A stretch of 44,364 nucleotides of DNA from CAITQP01 sp964387965 (lineage in GTDB: Bacteria; Patescibacteriota; Minisyncoccia; Phycocordibacterales; UBA9973), in assembly GCA_964387965.1 (NCBI GenBank), contig CAYLXO010000004.1, positions 1-44,364 of the forward strand. The letters run 5' to 3'. Numbering within the stretch: the stretch's first letter is position 1; each line of letters starts with the position of its first letter. Below, piece by piece: positions 15,040 through 24,443 of the stretch. The notes beneath the pieces were generated by a model that did not search any database, had not been told where the DNA came from, and saw only the letters and a program-made list of their open reading frames with translations. The translations under genes were made by a program, and so were the position numbers.

Positions 15040-15240
15040 TTACTTAGCGATATAAGGGAGAAGTCCCATAAATCGTGCACGCTTGATAGCAAGAGCTACT
15101 TTGCGCTGATTCCCTGCAGTGAGGCCTGTACGGCGACGAGAGAGTATCTTTGCTGACGGACCAAGAAACTTTTTCAAAAGATCTGTGTCCTTGTAGTCAA
15201 CAAACTTTATGTTATTTGATGAGAAAAAATCTTGTTTCAT
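15040..15240 (-). CDS. rpsR: Ribosomal protein bS18
   Basis: The 66-residue protein of the 30S platform pairs with S6. It shows the conserved IKFVDYKDTDLLKKFL and RRRTGLTAGNQRKVALAIKR stretches ending in FMGLLPYI. Last gene of rpsF-ssb-rpsR, 24 nt after ssb, directly before a bidirectional terminator. No Shine-Dalgarno sequence. Confidence 0.97.
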   Translation of the reverse strand: MKQDFFSSNNIKFVDYKDTDLLKKFLGPSAKILSRRRTGLTAGNQRKVALAIKRARFMGLLPYIAK

Positions 15241-15264
15241 ACAATTGATTTAAACGTTAGTAAT

Positions 15265-15720
15265 TTAGAATGGAATATCTTCGCTGGATATATCATCATC
15301 TGGATAATCGATAGTATCAACATCCTTTGCACCAGGAGCGTTTGATTGTGCATCGTCTGCTCCTTTGTATGAAGAACCTCCGCTAGAAGCTCCACCTTTT
15401 GGACCAAACTGTACACGATCTGCGACAATCTCTGTTCGGTAATTTTTCTTTCCGTCTGTTCCATCCCAGCTTCGTGTTTGAAGTCGTCCTTCAACCATAA
15501 GCATATTCCCTTTCTTGATGTACTGAGCAACAGTTTCTGCTTGTCTTCCAAAAACAACGACGTTATGAAAATCTGTCTGCTCTTTTTTTTGTCCTGACTG
15601 ATCTTTCCATACACGATTTGTTGCAATTGAAAGCGATGTAACTTTTGCACCTGATGGCAATGCCTTTATTTCAGGATCACGAGTGACATTACCGATGATT
15701 ATTGCTTTGTTGTAAAACAT
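15265..15720 (-). CDS. ssb: Single-stranded DNA-binding protein
   Basis: The 151-residue protein has an N-terminal OB fold (about 1-107; MFYNKAIIIGNVTRDPEIK, then VWKDQSGQKKEQTDFHNVVVFG). A Gly/Ser/Ala-rich linker follows, and then the acidic tip DDDISSEDIPF that recruits replication and repair partners. Its place between rpsF and rpsR is the conserved arrangement in many bacteria. It protects single-stranded DNA during replication and works with RecA and RecO, which are also in this window. Confidence 0.97.
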   Translation of the reverse strand: MFYNKAIIIGNVTRDPEIKALPSGAKVTSLSIATNRVWKDQSGQKKEQTDFHNVVVFGRQAETVAQYIKKGNMLMVEGRLQTRSWDGTDGKKNYRTEIVADRVQFGPKGGASSGGSSYKGADDAQSNAPGAKDVDTIDYPDDDISSEDIPF

Positions 15721-15791
15721 ATTTTTGTTTTGCTAGCTTACATTGTCGACGTATGCACTAAATGTACACCCTATCGCACATTGCTTGCAAA

Positions 15792-16289
15792 CTACGCTGC
15801 TTCCTTGTCGCTTACAAGTGCATCAATTTCGCGATCAATTTCCTCTTTGCTCATTTCTGGAGCATTTGGATCTTTTTCTTTTGAAGCTACTCCCTTTCGG
15901 CGAACACTCATTGGGCGTTTTGCAGACATTGTATTTTCACGAACTGTCTTAACAACGAGAAAACGAACAACATCTCCACGCAAGCGAAGTTCAGCATCAA
16001 GAGCCTTGAGTGCATCTGCTGCAAGCTCGAACTTGATCCATGAGAAAAACGCTTCGTTGTATCGTTCGATTTTATTGTTAAATGGGCGCTCGATAGTGTA
16101 TGCAAGTGCCATGTGCTTTGGAAATTCTTCCGAAATAGCAACACCACCATGCTTTTGCACTACATCTTTAATCGCACCAAACGCTTCAGGAAGTTTTTCT
16201 TCTGTGATTTCTGGCACAAGAAGAAAGCCGAGTTCGTATACATTTCCCTCGCCTACTACTGAGTTCATATTTTCATCCATATGATACAT
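15792..16289 (-). CDS. rpsF: Ribosomal protein bS6 with extended C-terminus
   Basis: The 165-residue protein starts with the S6 ferredoxin-like domain (about 15-115): YELGFLLVPEITEEKL, then AYTIERPFNNKIERYNEAFF, then GDVVRFLVVK. A charged Lys/Glu-rich tail of about 45 residues makes it longer than the usual 95-135. S6 binds S18 on the 30S platform. First gene of rpsF-ssb-rpsR. The ATG at 16289 directly follows a hairpin; in-frame ATGs at 16280 and 16268 are alternatives. Confidence 0.95.
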   Translation of the reverse strand: MYHMDENMNSVVGEGNVYELGFLLVPEITEEKLPEAFGAIKDVVQKHGGVAISEEFPKHMALAYTIERPFNNKIERYNEAFFSWIKFELAADALKALDAELRLRGDVVRFLVVKTVRENTMSAKRPMSVRRKGVASKEKDPNAPEMSKEEIDREIDALVSDKEAA

Positions 16290-16389
16290 GCGGTAAAACC
16301 GCTAAAATTCCTTTTAAAATAAAGCCAAAATGGCTTTTGTCTTGTTTCGGACCATGCGATACGGTTATCAGTACCATATCGAACAAGAC
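16290..16389 (-). promoter_or_regulatory. rpsF leader resembling the S6:S18 binding motif
   Basis: On the minus strand an outer 8-bp stem (16382-16389 with 16339-16346) encloses a 9-bp hairpin (about 16354-16379). The 3'-side internal loop contains CCG, the hallmark of the S6:S18 autoregulatory leader. Two more hairpins follow: 16321-16337, and a 5-bp stem (16290-16302) whose base touches the start codon. Binding of the S6:S18 pair to its own mRNA is known in other phyla; here it is inferred from structure and position. Confidence 0.6.
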
Positions 16390-16431
16390 GGGCATACATT
16401 ACCTCAAAAATGAGCTTTTAGCAAGGTCAAA

Positions 16432-17268
16432 TTAAAACCCAAACACTCGACGCGCGTTTTCTACAAGTTGCACACGAACATCTTCCTCAGGAAGGCCTTT
16501 TATGCGGGCGATGGCTTTTACTACTTCTCGCACATGGAGTGGTTCGTTACGTTTCCCACGATACGGCGTAGGTGTTATATACGGACAATCTGTTTCGGAC
16601 AAAATCATATCAAGCGGAATATTGCGTACTACTTCGTCATAGTCATGCGTAAACGTAAGGACCCCCGTAAATGAAAGTGTGAATCCAAGATCTAAAAAGA
16701 GTTGAGCCTCTTCCCAATTCCCTGCGAAAAAATGTATGTCTCCTTTTACTTTTGCATATTGCTTCAAAATTTCTGCCGCATCACGATATGCACTACGTCC
16801 AGACCCACTTCTGATATGACACATGAGCGGTTTGCCTACGGCATTTGCAACTTCAATATGTTTGATGAAAATCTCTCGTTGTAATTCTGCTGTCCCTTCA
16901 TCGAGTCTGTAATAATCGAGCCCGCACTCGCCAATCGCGCGTACTTTTGGATTGCGTGCAAGTTCTAAATAATAGTCAGTATCAAATTCTTCGCCACGTG
17001 ATGTAAATGCCTTCCCTTCTTCTCCAAGCTCTTGTGTGTCATGGTGAGATTTTGTTGTGTGAATCGGATGAAGTGCGATGGCTGCATACACACCATGTTC
17101 ATAGTTGTTTGCAAGATCTACTGCAAATTTTGATGTATCTTGTTGTGTCCCCACATTCATCATCCATACACCATCAGCATGAGCGCGTTCAATAACAGCA
17201 TCACGATCTTCTTCGTATGCTTTAAAATTTACATGTGCATGCACATCGATATATTGAGGATCGTTCAT
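16432..17268 (-). CDS. tatD: TatD-family metal-dependent hydrolase (DNase)
   Basis: The 278-residue TIM-barrel amidohydrolase has all the expected metal ligands: the HxH motif at H10-H12 (IDVHAHVNF), Glu in IGECGLDYYR, His in CHIRSG, His in IHFFAGN, and Asp in LSETDCPY. Family members act as 3'-5' exonucleases in DNA repair and RNA turnover. It lies 2 nt downstream of metG and is surely co-transcribed; metG-tatD pairing is common in bacteria. No promoter of its own is visible. Confidence 0.92.
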   Translation of the reverse strand: MNDPQYIDVHAHVNFKAYEEDRDAVIERAHADGVWMMNVGTQQDTSKFAVDLANNYEHGVYAAIALHPIHTTKSHHDTQELGEEGKAFTSRGEEFDTDYYLELARNPKVRAIGECGLDYYRLDEGTAELQREIFIKHIEVANAVGKPLMCHIRSGSGRSAYRDAAEILKQYAKVKGDIHFFAGNWEEAQLFLDLGFTLSFTGVLTFTHDYDEVVRNIPLDMILSETDCPYITPTPYRGKRNEPLHVREVVKAIARIKGLPEEDVRVQLVENARRVFGF

Positions 17269-17270
17269 AC

Positions 17271-18812
17271 TTATTTACGTGGGAAAAGTGGTGCAGACAA
17301 TTTTTGTACCGTAAAACTATCTGGGAATGGAGTCGTGTAATTTCCAAGATGAAGTTTCATTGCAAGTGACGTTGCTGGGAGAATTGGCTCAAGAAGATCT
17401 GCGACAGTCGCAAGTCCTGTAAGTACTTCGTAAATAATTGCTGAGGCTTTCGCTGGGTCAGTTTTTGCTACTTTATACGGCTCAAGACGTGAAATCATGC
17501 GATCAAGGAGACTTACAAGATTCCAAATTTGATCTGTTGCATGTCCAATTTCATATCGCTCAAATGCCTTTGTGTACGCATCAAGAACGGTGTCTTGTAT
17601 AAAAGAAGCAACTGTTATCCCCTCAATAACTTCTGTCATTCCAAATCCATGCACCTCTTGCGGTAACGCAATAGACTCGCCTTTTACAATTGTGGCCCCA
17701 AGATTTGTAGCCATCGTAAGTGTGCGTGAAAGCAGATTTCCAAGACCGTTTGCAAGATTTGCGTTGTATGTATCGCGAAAACGTTCCATTGTGAATGGAC
17801 TATCTTCAAAGCTTGAAATTTCTTTAATCATGAAAAGTCGCAGTGCGTCTGTCCCAAATTCATCAACGACAACCTTAGGGTCAACGACATTCCCAAGTGT
17901 TTTTGACATCTTTATTCCTCCCTCACCTGTCACAAATCCATTAATGATGATTTGATACGAATTTGGTACACGTGCTGCCATAAGCATTGCTTGCCACATT
18001 GCAGACTGAAAGCGGAGATTATCTTTACCGCAATACTGCGTTGGATTTCCTTGCACCCAATATTTTGAAAAATCACCTTCTTCCTTAGGCCAACCAAGTG
18101 TAGAAATGTAATTTGTAAGAGCATCAAACCAAACGTACATAACATGTGCCTCATCATTAGGCACAGGAATTCCCCATGGCATACGCTCTTTTAATCGTGA
18201 GATTGAAAAATCCTCAAGTCCTCGCGCTACGAAAGCCTTTATTTCATTAAAACGAAAATCAGGCACAACAAAATCTGGACGAGACTCATACAATGCGAGC
18301 AACTTTTCGGTAAATGCTGAATAGCGGAAAAAATAATTTTCTTCTTCGATAGTTTCAAGCGCGCGCCCTGGGTGAATGGAACACTCTCCGCCGACAAGTT
18401 CTGAATCAGTCTTCACTTCTTCACATCCGACACAGTACTTCGCTTGATAATTTTTCTTGTATATATATCCATTATCGTAACAACGCTTCCAAAATTCTTG
18501 CGCTGCAGTTTCATGATTTTTATCTGTGGTACGGATAAAATGAATATCTCTTGTAAGTCCAAAAATCTCAACTGATTTTTTAAAACTTTCAAAACTTTTG
18601 TCTACAAATTCTTGTGGAGTAAGTTTATTCTCCCCTGCTTTTTCATAAATCTTCATACCGTGCTCATCTGTCCCTGTATTAAAAAAGACGTCAAAGCCAT
18701 GAAGCTTCTTATAGCGTGCTATTACATCTGCGCGAACAAACTCGAGTGCATGGCCCAAGTGAAGATCGGCATTTACGTATGGGAGAGTCGTGGTCAGATA
18801 AAATGGTTTCAT
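17271..18812 (-). CDS. metG: Methionyl-tRNA synthetase
   Basis: The 513-residue class I synthetase charges tRNA-Met. It has the HIGH-type motif HLGH (residues 18-21) and a KMSKT signature (301-305). A zinc knuckle in the connective peptide is of C-C-C-H type (C127, C130, C144, H147) rather than four Cys. The C-terminal helical anticodon domain is present, but the EMAP-like tRNA-binding domain of larger MetRS enzymes is missing, so this is the short form. It starts 9 nt after the AI-2E-type gene and precedes tatD. Confidence 0.96.
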   Translation of the reverse strand: MKPFYLTTTLPYVNADLHLGHALEFVRADVIARYKKLHGFDVFFNTGTDEHGMKIYEKAGENKLTPQEFVDKSFESFKKSVEIFGLTRDIHFIRTTDKNHETAAQEFWKRCYDNGYIYKKNYQAKYCVGCEEVKTDSELVGGECSIHPGRALETIEEENYFFRYSAFTEKLLALYESRPDFVVPDFRFNEIKAFVARGLEDFSISRLKERMPWGIPVPNDEAHVMYVWFDALTNYISTLGWPKEEGDFSKYWVQGNPTQYCGKDNLRFQSAMWQAMLMAARVPNSYQIIINGFVTGEGGIKMSKTLGNVVDPKVVVDEFGTDALRLFMIKEISSFEDSPFTMERFRDTYNANLANGLGNLLSRTLTMATNLGATIVKGESIALPQEVHGFGMTEVIEGITVASFIQDTVLDAYTKAFERYEIGHATDQIWNLVSLLDRMISRLEPYKVAKTDPAKASAIIYEVLTGLATVADLLEPILPATSLAMKLHLGNYTTPFPDSFTVQKLSAPLFPRK

Positions 18813-18821
18813 GTGTAGTAT

Positions 18822-19847
18822 TTAGACCCCGAGGCCCTTCTGTTTCTTTACGTCATCGAGAAATTCCATTAAACAAACGGCAAATGGTACTGAGAGCATA
18901 ACTCCCCAAAAACCTGCGACTTTCATACCAACAAGTACTGCCAAGATAACAACAAGCGGAGAAATTCCGACTACCTTTTTAACGATAAGTGGAGAAATGA
19001 GATTGATTTCAAACTGATGGATAATCAAATACAATCCTGCAACCTCAAGAGCTCCAGTGCTTCCATGACTCAAATAGCCAGAAGCAACAGCAGGAATGAT
19101 TGCGAGCATAATACCAAACGGGATAAGCTCCATTACTGCCACAAGCAGTGCCAAAAGAAGTGAATACTTAATATCAAAAATAAGCAATCCAAGGTACGAC
19201 AAAACTCCTACGAGCACGCCAAGCAACAACTGCCCTTGAAACCATAGGCCAATTTTTCGATCTGTCCTTCTCCAAAGATCAACTACATACTCTGCATGTT
19301 TAGCAGGCGTAACAATACGGATAAACGTATCAATACCTCCTTCATGAATTGATAGATAAAATGAGAGCACGATAAGCAAGACAAAGTTAAAGAGTCCTCC
19401 AAACAATGAAATTGCGGCCTGTACCGCCCCTGTTGATGCACTTGAAGTGAATGACTCTATATCTGTAAAAATGTTTGTGATATTTTCGCTTCCAGCTGGT
19501 AAGTGCAAAACAGAAGCAGACGCTGGAAGATACTTTTCAAGTACACTTGAAAGCTGAGCAAACTGTTCCAAAAAGATTGGCACAAACAAGTATCCGAGTA
19601 CAAAACATGACGCAAGCGCGAGAAAGTAAATAATCACCACTGACACAGAACGATTCATTCCTCTCTTGCGTAATCGTTTGACTCCTGATTCAACAAATGA
19701 AGCGATAACAATTGAGGTCAAAAAGACAAAAACAATATCACGCAAATAATACAGTGCCCAAGCAAGCACAACAATAAGCAGTGCGTAGACCATACTCCTG
19801 ACGCTTATGTTCATATTCATAATCCCTGTATTATCGTTTTTTTCCAT
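18822..19847 (-). CDS. AI-2E family transporter (TqsA/YdiK-like permease)
   Basis: The 341-residue membrane protein has about eight membrane segments in the AI-2E (UPF0118) pattern: two N-terminal helices, a loop domain (about residues 85-140), then a helix bundle. A conserved glycine-rich region reads LLLGVLVGVLSYLGL and the C-terminal signature ISPLIVKKVVGISPLVVILA is present. Family members are proposed to export quorum signals or small ions; the substrate here is unknown. An extended -10 (TGG-TATGAT, 19854-19862) ends 6 nt before the ATG, so the AI-2E-metG-tatD unit probably starts with a leaderless gene. Confidence 0.9.
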   Translation of the reverse strand: MEKNDNTGIMNMNISVRSMVYALLIVVLAWALYYLRDIVFVFLTSIVIASFVESGVKRLRKRGMNRSVSVVIIYFLALASCFVLGYLFVPIFLEQFAQLSSVLEKYLPASASVLHLPAGSENITNIFTDIESFTSSASTGAVQAAISLFGGLFNFVLLIVLSFYLSIHEGGIDTFIRIVTPAKHAEYVVDLWRRTDRKIGLWFQGQLLLGVLVGVLSYLGLLIFDIKYSLLLALLVAVMELIPFGIMLAIIPAVASGYLSHGSTGALEVAGLYLIIHQFEINLISPLIVKKVVGISPLVVILAVLVGMKVAGFWGVMLSVPFAVCLMEFLDDVKKQKGLGV

Positions 19848-19853
19848 AGAGCT

Positions 19854-19862
19854 ATCATACCA
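19854..19862 (-). promoter_or_regulatory. Extended -10 promoter 6 nt before the AI-2E-type gene
   Basis: Minus strand TGG-TATGAT. No clear -35. Transcription would start at or next to the ATG at 19847. Confidence 0.55.
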
Positions 19863-19885
19863 TTTCTGCCCTTATGGTTAAAGGA

Positions 19886-21154
19886 TTAAAAACGGAGAAT
19901 ATCCTTGAATTCAGACTCCTTTTCAAATGGGCCAATAAGCGCCAAATTAAGGTTTTTATCAGTAAATATGGTCTTTGCCATATCCTGAATTTGCTTGACT
20001 GTTACAGCGCGAATCTTGCTCTCAACTTCGGTAGTATTCTCAAGCTTTTTGCGCATAACTTCCTGTCCACCGAAAAAGTTGGCCCATGCATCACTAGATT
20101 CAAGCTCGAGTTTCATATTGCCCACGATATACTCTTTTGCCTTATTCAACTCTTCTTTACTTACAGGAACTTCGCGAATTTTTCGACATTCAGCAAGAAT
20201 TTCACTGATTACTTCGCCAGTTCGATCGTTTGATACACCGGCAGAAATTTGAAATACTCCATGATCAGTAAATGTATCCACGCCTGCACGTACATAATAT
20301 GCGACACCAAGTTCTTCACGGAGCTTGATGAACAATCGTGAGCTCATTCCCCCACCCAAAATTGTTGCGAGAACCGAAAGCACTGCATTACGTTTGTCGT
20401 ATGCATCGAATGCACGCACAGCAAGCACTAGGTGTGTCTGATCTGTTTTTTTAAATTGAATATGAACTTGTGGAGACTTTTGTGCATCATTTGTTTTCTT
20501 CTTGTCCTCTTTTTTTGTATTTTTGACGCCTCCAAAAATCTTTTCGATTTCTTTTTGTACTTCACCCTGTTTAATATTTCCCGAAACAATTACTGTAGTT
20601 GCTTTTGGGACATAGTGTGCCTTTTTGTACTGAACAAAGTCGGTACGTGTCATTGCACGCACATTCTCACGTGTACCTGCGATATTCCAGCCCGCTGGCT
20701 GGTCACCATACATAAGTCCCATCAACAAATCCTGCACATGTCGATGTGGCATATCTTCGTACATATTTATCTCCTCAACGATGACGCCTTTTTCTTTTTC
20801 CATTTCAGCCTCGGGAAATGTTGAGTTCAAATAAATATCCGAAACTACATCAAGAATTTTCTTAAAATGTTTTGCATCACTCTTTGCGTAATATCCGGTA
20901 TATTCTTGTCCGGTAAAAGCATTGTACTGGCTTCCCAACCCATCAAGCTCAGCTGAAATAGCATGGGCGCTTGGGCGCTTTATAGTGCCCTTAAAACACA
21001 TATGCTCAAGAAAGTGAGATATTCCATTCTTTGCTTTTGTTTCGTATTTTGAGCCTGTTTCTACAAGCACAAGAACAGTTACGGTCTGATTATCCTTCAT
21101 TGGCACGGTGATAAGTCGTAGGCCGTTTTTTAACTTTGTTTTTGTGTATTTCAT
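19886..21154 (-). CDS. M16 family zinc peptidase (processing-peptidase-like)
   Basis: The 422-residue protein has the inverted zinc motif HFLEH (residues 47-51) and the third ligand Glu about 76 residues later (GVIVEEINMYED, residue 127). A second, catalytically silent M16 half follows (about 215-422), with the typical GGGMSSRLFIKLREE stretch. There is no signal peptide, so it is probably cytoplasmic, as in many M16B proteins. The ATG overlaps the stop codon of glyS (TAATG), so the two are translationally coupled. Confidence 0.94.
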   Translation of the reverse strand: MKYTKTKLKNGLRLITVPMKDNQTVTVLVLVETGSKYETKAKNGISHFLEHMCFKGTIKRPSAHAISAELDGLGSQYNAFTGQEYTGYYAKSDAKHFKKILDVVSDIYLNSTFPEAEMEKEKGVIVEEINMYEDMPHRHVQDLLMGLMYGDQPAGWNIAGTRENVRAMTRTDFVQYKKAHYVPKATTVIVSGNIKQGEVQKEIEKIFGGVKNTKKEDKKKTNDAQKSPQVHIQFKKTDQTHLVLAVRAFDAYDKRNAVLSVLATILGGGMSSRLFIKLREELGVAYYVRAGVDTFTDHGVFQISAGVSNDRTGEVISEILAECRKIREVPVSKEELNKAKEYIVGNMKLELESSDAWANFFGGQEVMRKKLENTTEVESKIRAVTVKQIQDMAKTIFTDKNLNLALIGPFEKESEFKDILRF

Positions 21155-22458
21155 TATGAGAGACGATTCTTAATGTATTGTGATAGTTCGCTAATCAAAA
21201 CGCGTTCCTGTGTTCCTGTATCACGATCTCGCACTGTTACTGTGTCCTTATGTTCTGGATGTTCAGCCCCTAGTGTATCGAAGTCGATTACGATGCACCA
21301 TGGAGTTCCGATTTCATCCTGTCTTCGGTATCGCTTTCCGATGTTGCCGTTATCATCAAACATGACGCGACCAAATTCGCTCTTAAGCATTCCGTAGACT
21401 TGTTCTGCTTTTTCTACAAGTTCGGGTTTGTTTTTTAGAAGTGGAGATACTGCACACACAACTGGTGCGATAGATGGCTTAAACTTAAGATACGCGCGTG
21501 CTTTATCCCCCTCTCCATCTTCTGCATAACTTGAGGCAAGAAGCGCGAGTACTGATCTATCAACACCAAATGATGGTTCAATAACATCTGGAATAATTTT
21601 TGACTTTGACTCTTCATCTTGATATTCGAGTCCATGATTTGTAAGGTCAAAATTTGTGCGATACGCAAGACCATATAATTCCTTGCGTCCAAAAGGAAAA
21701 TCAAATTCAAAATCGATGGTGCGTTTTGAATAGTGTGCAAGATCTTCAGGCGCAACTTCTAGTTCGTGCACGCGTGACATATCCATGCCTACTTCTTCCA
21801 TCCACTCAAGCATTTCATCTCTGAAATACTGGAAATATTTTTCCCAATCTTCGCGCTTCAAGAAATATTCAATTTCCATTTGCTCGAATTCACGAACTCG
21901 GAAAATAAAATCTCGTGGGGTGATTTCATTGCGAAATGCTTTTCCGATCTGACCAATTCCAAAAGGAAGTTTTGGGTGGAATGAATCAACAATGTTTTTG
22001 AAATTAACAAAAATTCCTTGTGCTGTTTCTGGGCGAAGATACACCGTAGAAGCACTGTCCTCAACTGCGCCTATTTTTGTCGCGAACATCATGTTGAATT
22101 GACGCGCAGGACCAGTTGGTGATCCACAATCATCACATACCCCCTTCTCTTTCAATGTGTCTTCACGAAAACGTCGTTTACATTTTGTACATTCAACGAG
22201 TGGATCAGAAAAACCTGCAACATGTCCTGATGCTTCCCATACTTTACTACTCATAAGAATAGCCGCATCAACTTCATACATATCACTTTTTGATGATATA
22301 AACTTTTTGCGCCAGCTTTCTTTTATGTTGTTTTTGAGTGCAACACCGAGTGGGCCATAGTCCCATGTACCTGCAAGACCACCATACACCTCAGACCCTT
22401 GGTATATAAAGCCACGGCGTTTTGCGAGCGATTCCAATTTTTCCATTAGATTATCCAT
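21154..22458 (-). CDS. glyS: Glycyl-tRNA synthetase (single-chain type)
   Basis: The 434-residue class II synthetase is the dimeric, eukaryote/Gram-positive type rather than the alpha2beta2 form. It has motif 1 near the N-terminus (GLAGTWDYGPLGVALKNNI), motif 2 (GKAFRNEITPRDFIFRVREF) and motif 3 (SFGVDRSVLALL), followed by an anticodon-binding domain (about 330-434). Two CxxC pairs (ECTKCKRRF, GVCDDCGSP) form a zinc site. It charges tRNA-Gly, and lies just after the Ig-like gene and before the M16 gene. Confidence 0.96.
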   Translation of the reverse strand: MDNLMEKLESLAKRRGFIYQGSEVYGGLAGTWDYGPLGVALKNNIKESWRKKFISSKSDMYEVDAAILMSSKVWEASGHVAGFSDPLVECTKCKRRFREDTLKEKGVCDDCGSPTGPARQFNMMFATKIGAVEDSASTVYLRPETAQGIFVNFKNIVDSFHPKLPFGIGQIGKAFRNEITPRDFIFRVREFEQMEIEYFLKREDWEKYFQYFRDEMLEWMEEVGMDMSRVHELEVAPEDLAHYSKRTIDFEFDFPFGRKELYGLAYRTNFDLTNHGLEYQDEESKSKIIPDVIEPSFGVDRSVLALLASSYAEDGEGDKARAYLKFKPSIAPVVCAVSPLLKNKPELVEKAEQVYGMLKSEFGRVMFDDNGNIGKRYRRQDEIGTPWCIVIDFDTLGAEHPEHKDTVTVRDRDTGTQERVLISELSQYIKNRLS

Positions 22459-22481
22459 ATATCTAACCTATCAGGTAGGCA

Positions 22482-24428
22482 TTAGTTTGTCACTATTTGT
22501 CCCCCTTCTGGGAAGTCTCCGTCATTACTCAAAAGAGTTGATATTGCTCCACGACCGGTTGTAAGTTTTGCACCAGTAAATGTATCTGTTGCTGAGACCT
22601 TAGATTCAAGAAGAAGTTTTGGTGTACTGCCAACTTGTGATGTTGATGGTGTAAAGCGTACTTGGAATGAAACTGATTTTGAGTTACCCGAAAGACCAGC
22701 TCCTTGTGCGATTTGCCCTGCGCTCCATGTGACCATACGTGTCGTTGCATCATACTGTACGTTTTCGCTCGACGGAGAAATAGTTCCCACCCAGTCAACG
22801 TATGTTGGCAATGTTGAAGTCACAAGTGCTCCACTAAGCGGATTTGATGAATTTGTAAGTGACCATGTCACTGTATACGTCGTCGGCTCATTCGCCTTAG
22901 GCGGAATTGATCCTGTGTTTGTAAATGGTCCACTGTAATAGTATGCCTCTTGTGAAAATCCAAGATCAGAACTAATCACTGCAATCTTTTCTTCAAAATT
23001 TGAAATATCACTTACCAATCCGCCAGTCGATGCCTGCTTCCCTTTTATACTTACCGCAAATTTCACTGTCGGATTTGCGAGTACTTGTTGTCCAGCTTTC
23101 CAAAGTGCAGATGTGCGGAATGAAAAATCGAGTGACCCATTGTCTCCTGGTTCAATGTTTGCGAGTTCTGGCGCAGTTGTTTTATCCCACACAATAGTGC
23201 TTGTACCTGAATTGTAAAATCCTTTCTTTGTTACAAGCGTGCCTAGATCGATACCATTTCCTGAAAACGAAACAGAAATTTCTGCATTTGTGATACGAGT
23301 TGAAAGATTGTTTGCCCAATTTACGGATACAAGCACAGTTGAATCACTTGAAACTGGAACTGTATTTTCACTTGAGCCATTGATTTGTAAGTCTGCAGCA
23401 AGGAATGGTTTTACGAGCGACACTACTTGAAGAAGTGAATTATATGTAACTCCAATCTTCGTGCCATCTTGTGCACTTTTTGCACCAGCATATACATGGA
23501 ATCCGCGATCTTCCCCGTCTTGCCCGTATACCATACCGCTTACACTAATAGTCTTCTCATCCCCAGGATTTAAATCTCCGATATCCCAAATATTGTCGAA
23601 TGATGTTGGGCTTGGTATTGCGTTTGCAAATTTAAATCCATTTGGGTATTCAATACGAACGAGAACACCACTTGTTTTGTTTTTTGCGTTTGATTTTATC
23701 TTGGTTGTAAACGTGAGCATCTGATTTGGGCTCGTTGATTTTGGAGCATCCACGGTAAGTGCGAGTGGTGCAGAACTTATCGTAACTGGGAATGTTGTCT
23801 TTTTTACAAACACAGCATTGGAACCATGTATGCGGTATTGCAACGTAAAATCAACATTTTTTATGCTTCCTTCTGCCCCGTATAATGTGAGAAAAATATT
23901 TTTTGTAGATGTCTTACCTCCACCAATTGTTCCGAGTGAATTAAGCAACCGTACATGACTCGCTCCACTTCCTGCATCTCCCCCTTTGTCATATTCAACA
24001 AACAAATCCGCAAGCTCAAGAGGACTCGCATTTTTGTTTACAACTTCGACTTCATATGGGACCTCTTCCCCTCCTGCAGCAAATGAATTTCCAAGCACAT
24101 TAATTTCAATACTATTTGTCGAAACACTATTACCTCCGGTAAAGAACATAACAAGTGCAAAAAGTGCAGCAAGACCTGCAAAGCCAAGTGAATACATGAA
24201 AAACTTTTTAAAAATTGTTGGGTGTGAAGCGATTTTTGATACCTTGCTTTCTGGTTCTGTAATTTTCTCCCATTCCTGCTTTACTCGATAGAGCTTCGGG
24301 TGTAGCACGTCAAAACGCTTTATGTGACGGCTTGCCAAATCACGACGATACAAACGACCATCCATGTCGTTTAATCGATGTGGTTCATTTTTATGTGTAT
24401 CTTGTGGATCGATGGGTTTCTCCTCCAT
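22482..24428 (-). CDS. Membrane-anchored surface protein with repeated Ig-like (DUF11-type) domains
   Basis: The 648-residue protein has a charged cytoplasmic N-terminus of about 75 residues, one membrane helix (about 76-97) and a roughly 550-residue extracytoplasmic region. The beta-sandwich repeats include phrases such as LNPGDEKTISVSGMVYG, IEPGDNGSLDFSFRTSA and TTYTVTWSLTNSSNPLSGA, the last resembling DUF11/CARDB-type adhesive domains. It is probably a type II surface or adhesion protein. A -10-like TAGAAT (24438-24443) ends 9 nt before the ATG. It lies between recO and glyS without clear functional connection. Confidence 0.7.
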   Translation of the reverse strand: MEEKPIDPQDTHKNEPHRLNDMDGRLYRRDLASRHIKRFDVLHPKLYRVKQEWEKITEPESKVSKIASHPTIFKKFFMYSLGFAGLAALFALVMFFTGGNSVSTNSIEINVLGNSFAAGGEEVPYEVEVVNKNASPLELADLFVEYDKGGDAGSGASHVRLLNSLGTIGGGKTSTKNIFLTLYGAEGSIKNVDFTLQYRIHGSNAVFVKKTTFPVTISSAPLALTVDAPKSTSPNQMLTFTTKIKSNAKNKTSGVLVRIEYPNGFKFANAIPSPTSFDNIWDIGDLNPGDEKTISVSGMVYGQDGEDRGFHVYAGAKSAQDGTKIGVTYNSLLQVVSLVKPFLAADLQINGSSENTVPVSSDSTVLVSVNWANNLSTRITNAEISVSFSGNGIDLGTLVTKKGFYNSGTSTIVWDKTTAPELANIEPGDNGSLDFSFRTSALWKAGQQVLANPTVKFAVSIKGKQASTGGLVSDISNFEEKIAVISSDLGFSQEAYYYSGPFTNTGSIPPKANEPTTYTVTWSLTNSSNPLSGALVTSTLPTYVDWVGTISPSSENVQYDATTRMVTWSAGQIAQGAGLSGNSKSVSFQVRFTPSTSQVGSTPKLLLESKVSATDTFTGAKLTTGRGAISTLLSNDGDFPEGGQIVTN

Positions 24429-24437
24429 ATGAGAACT

Positions 24438-24443
24438 ATTCTA
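24438..24443 (-). promoter_or_regulatory. -10 box 9 nt before the Ig-like surface gene
   Basis: Minus strand TAGAAT. It overlaps the end of recO and could start a near-leaderless mRNA. Confidence 0.4.
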
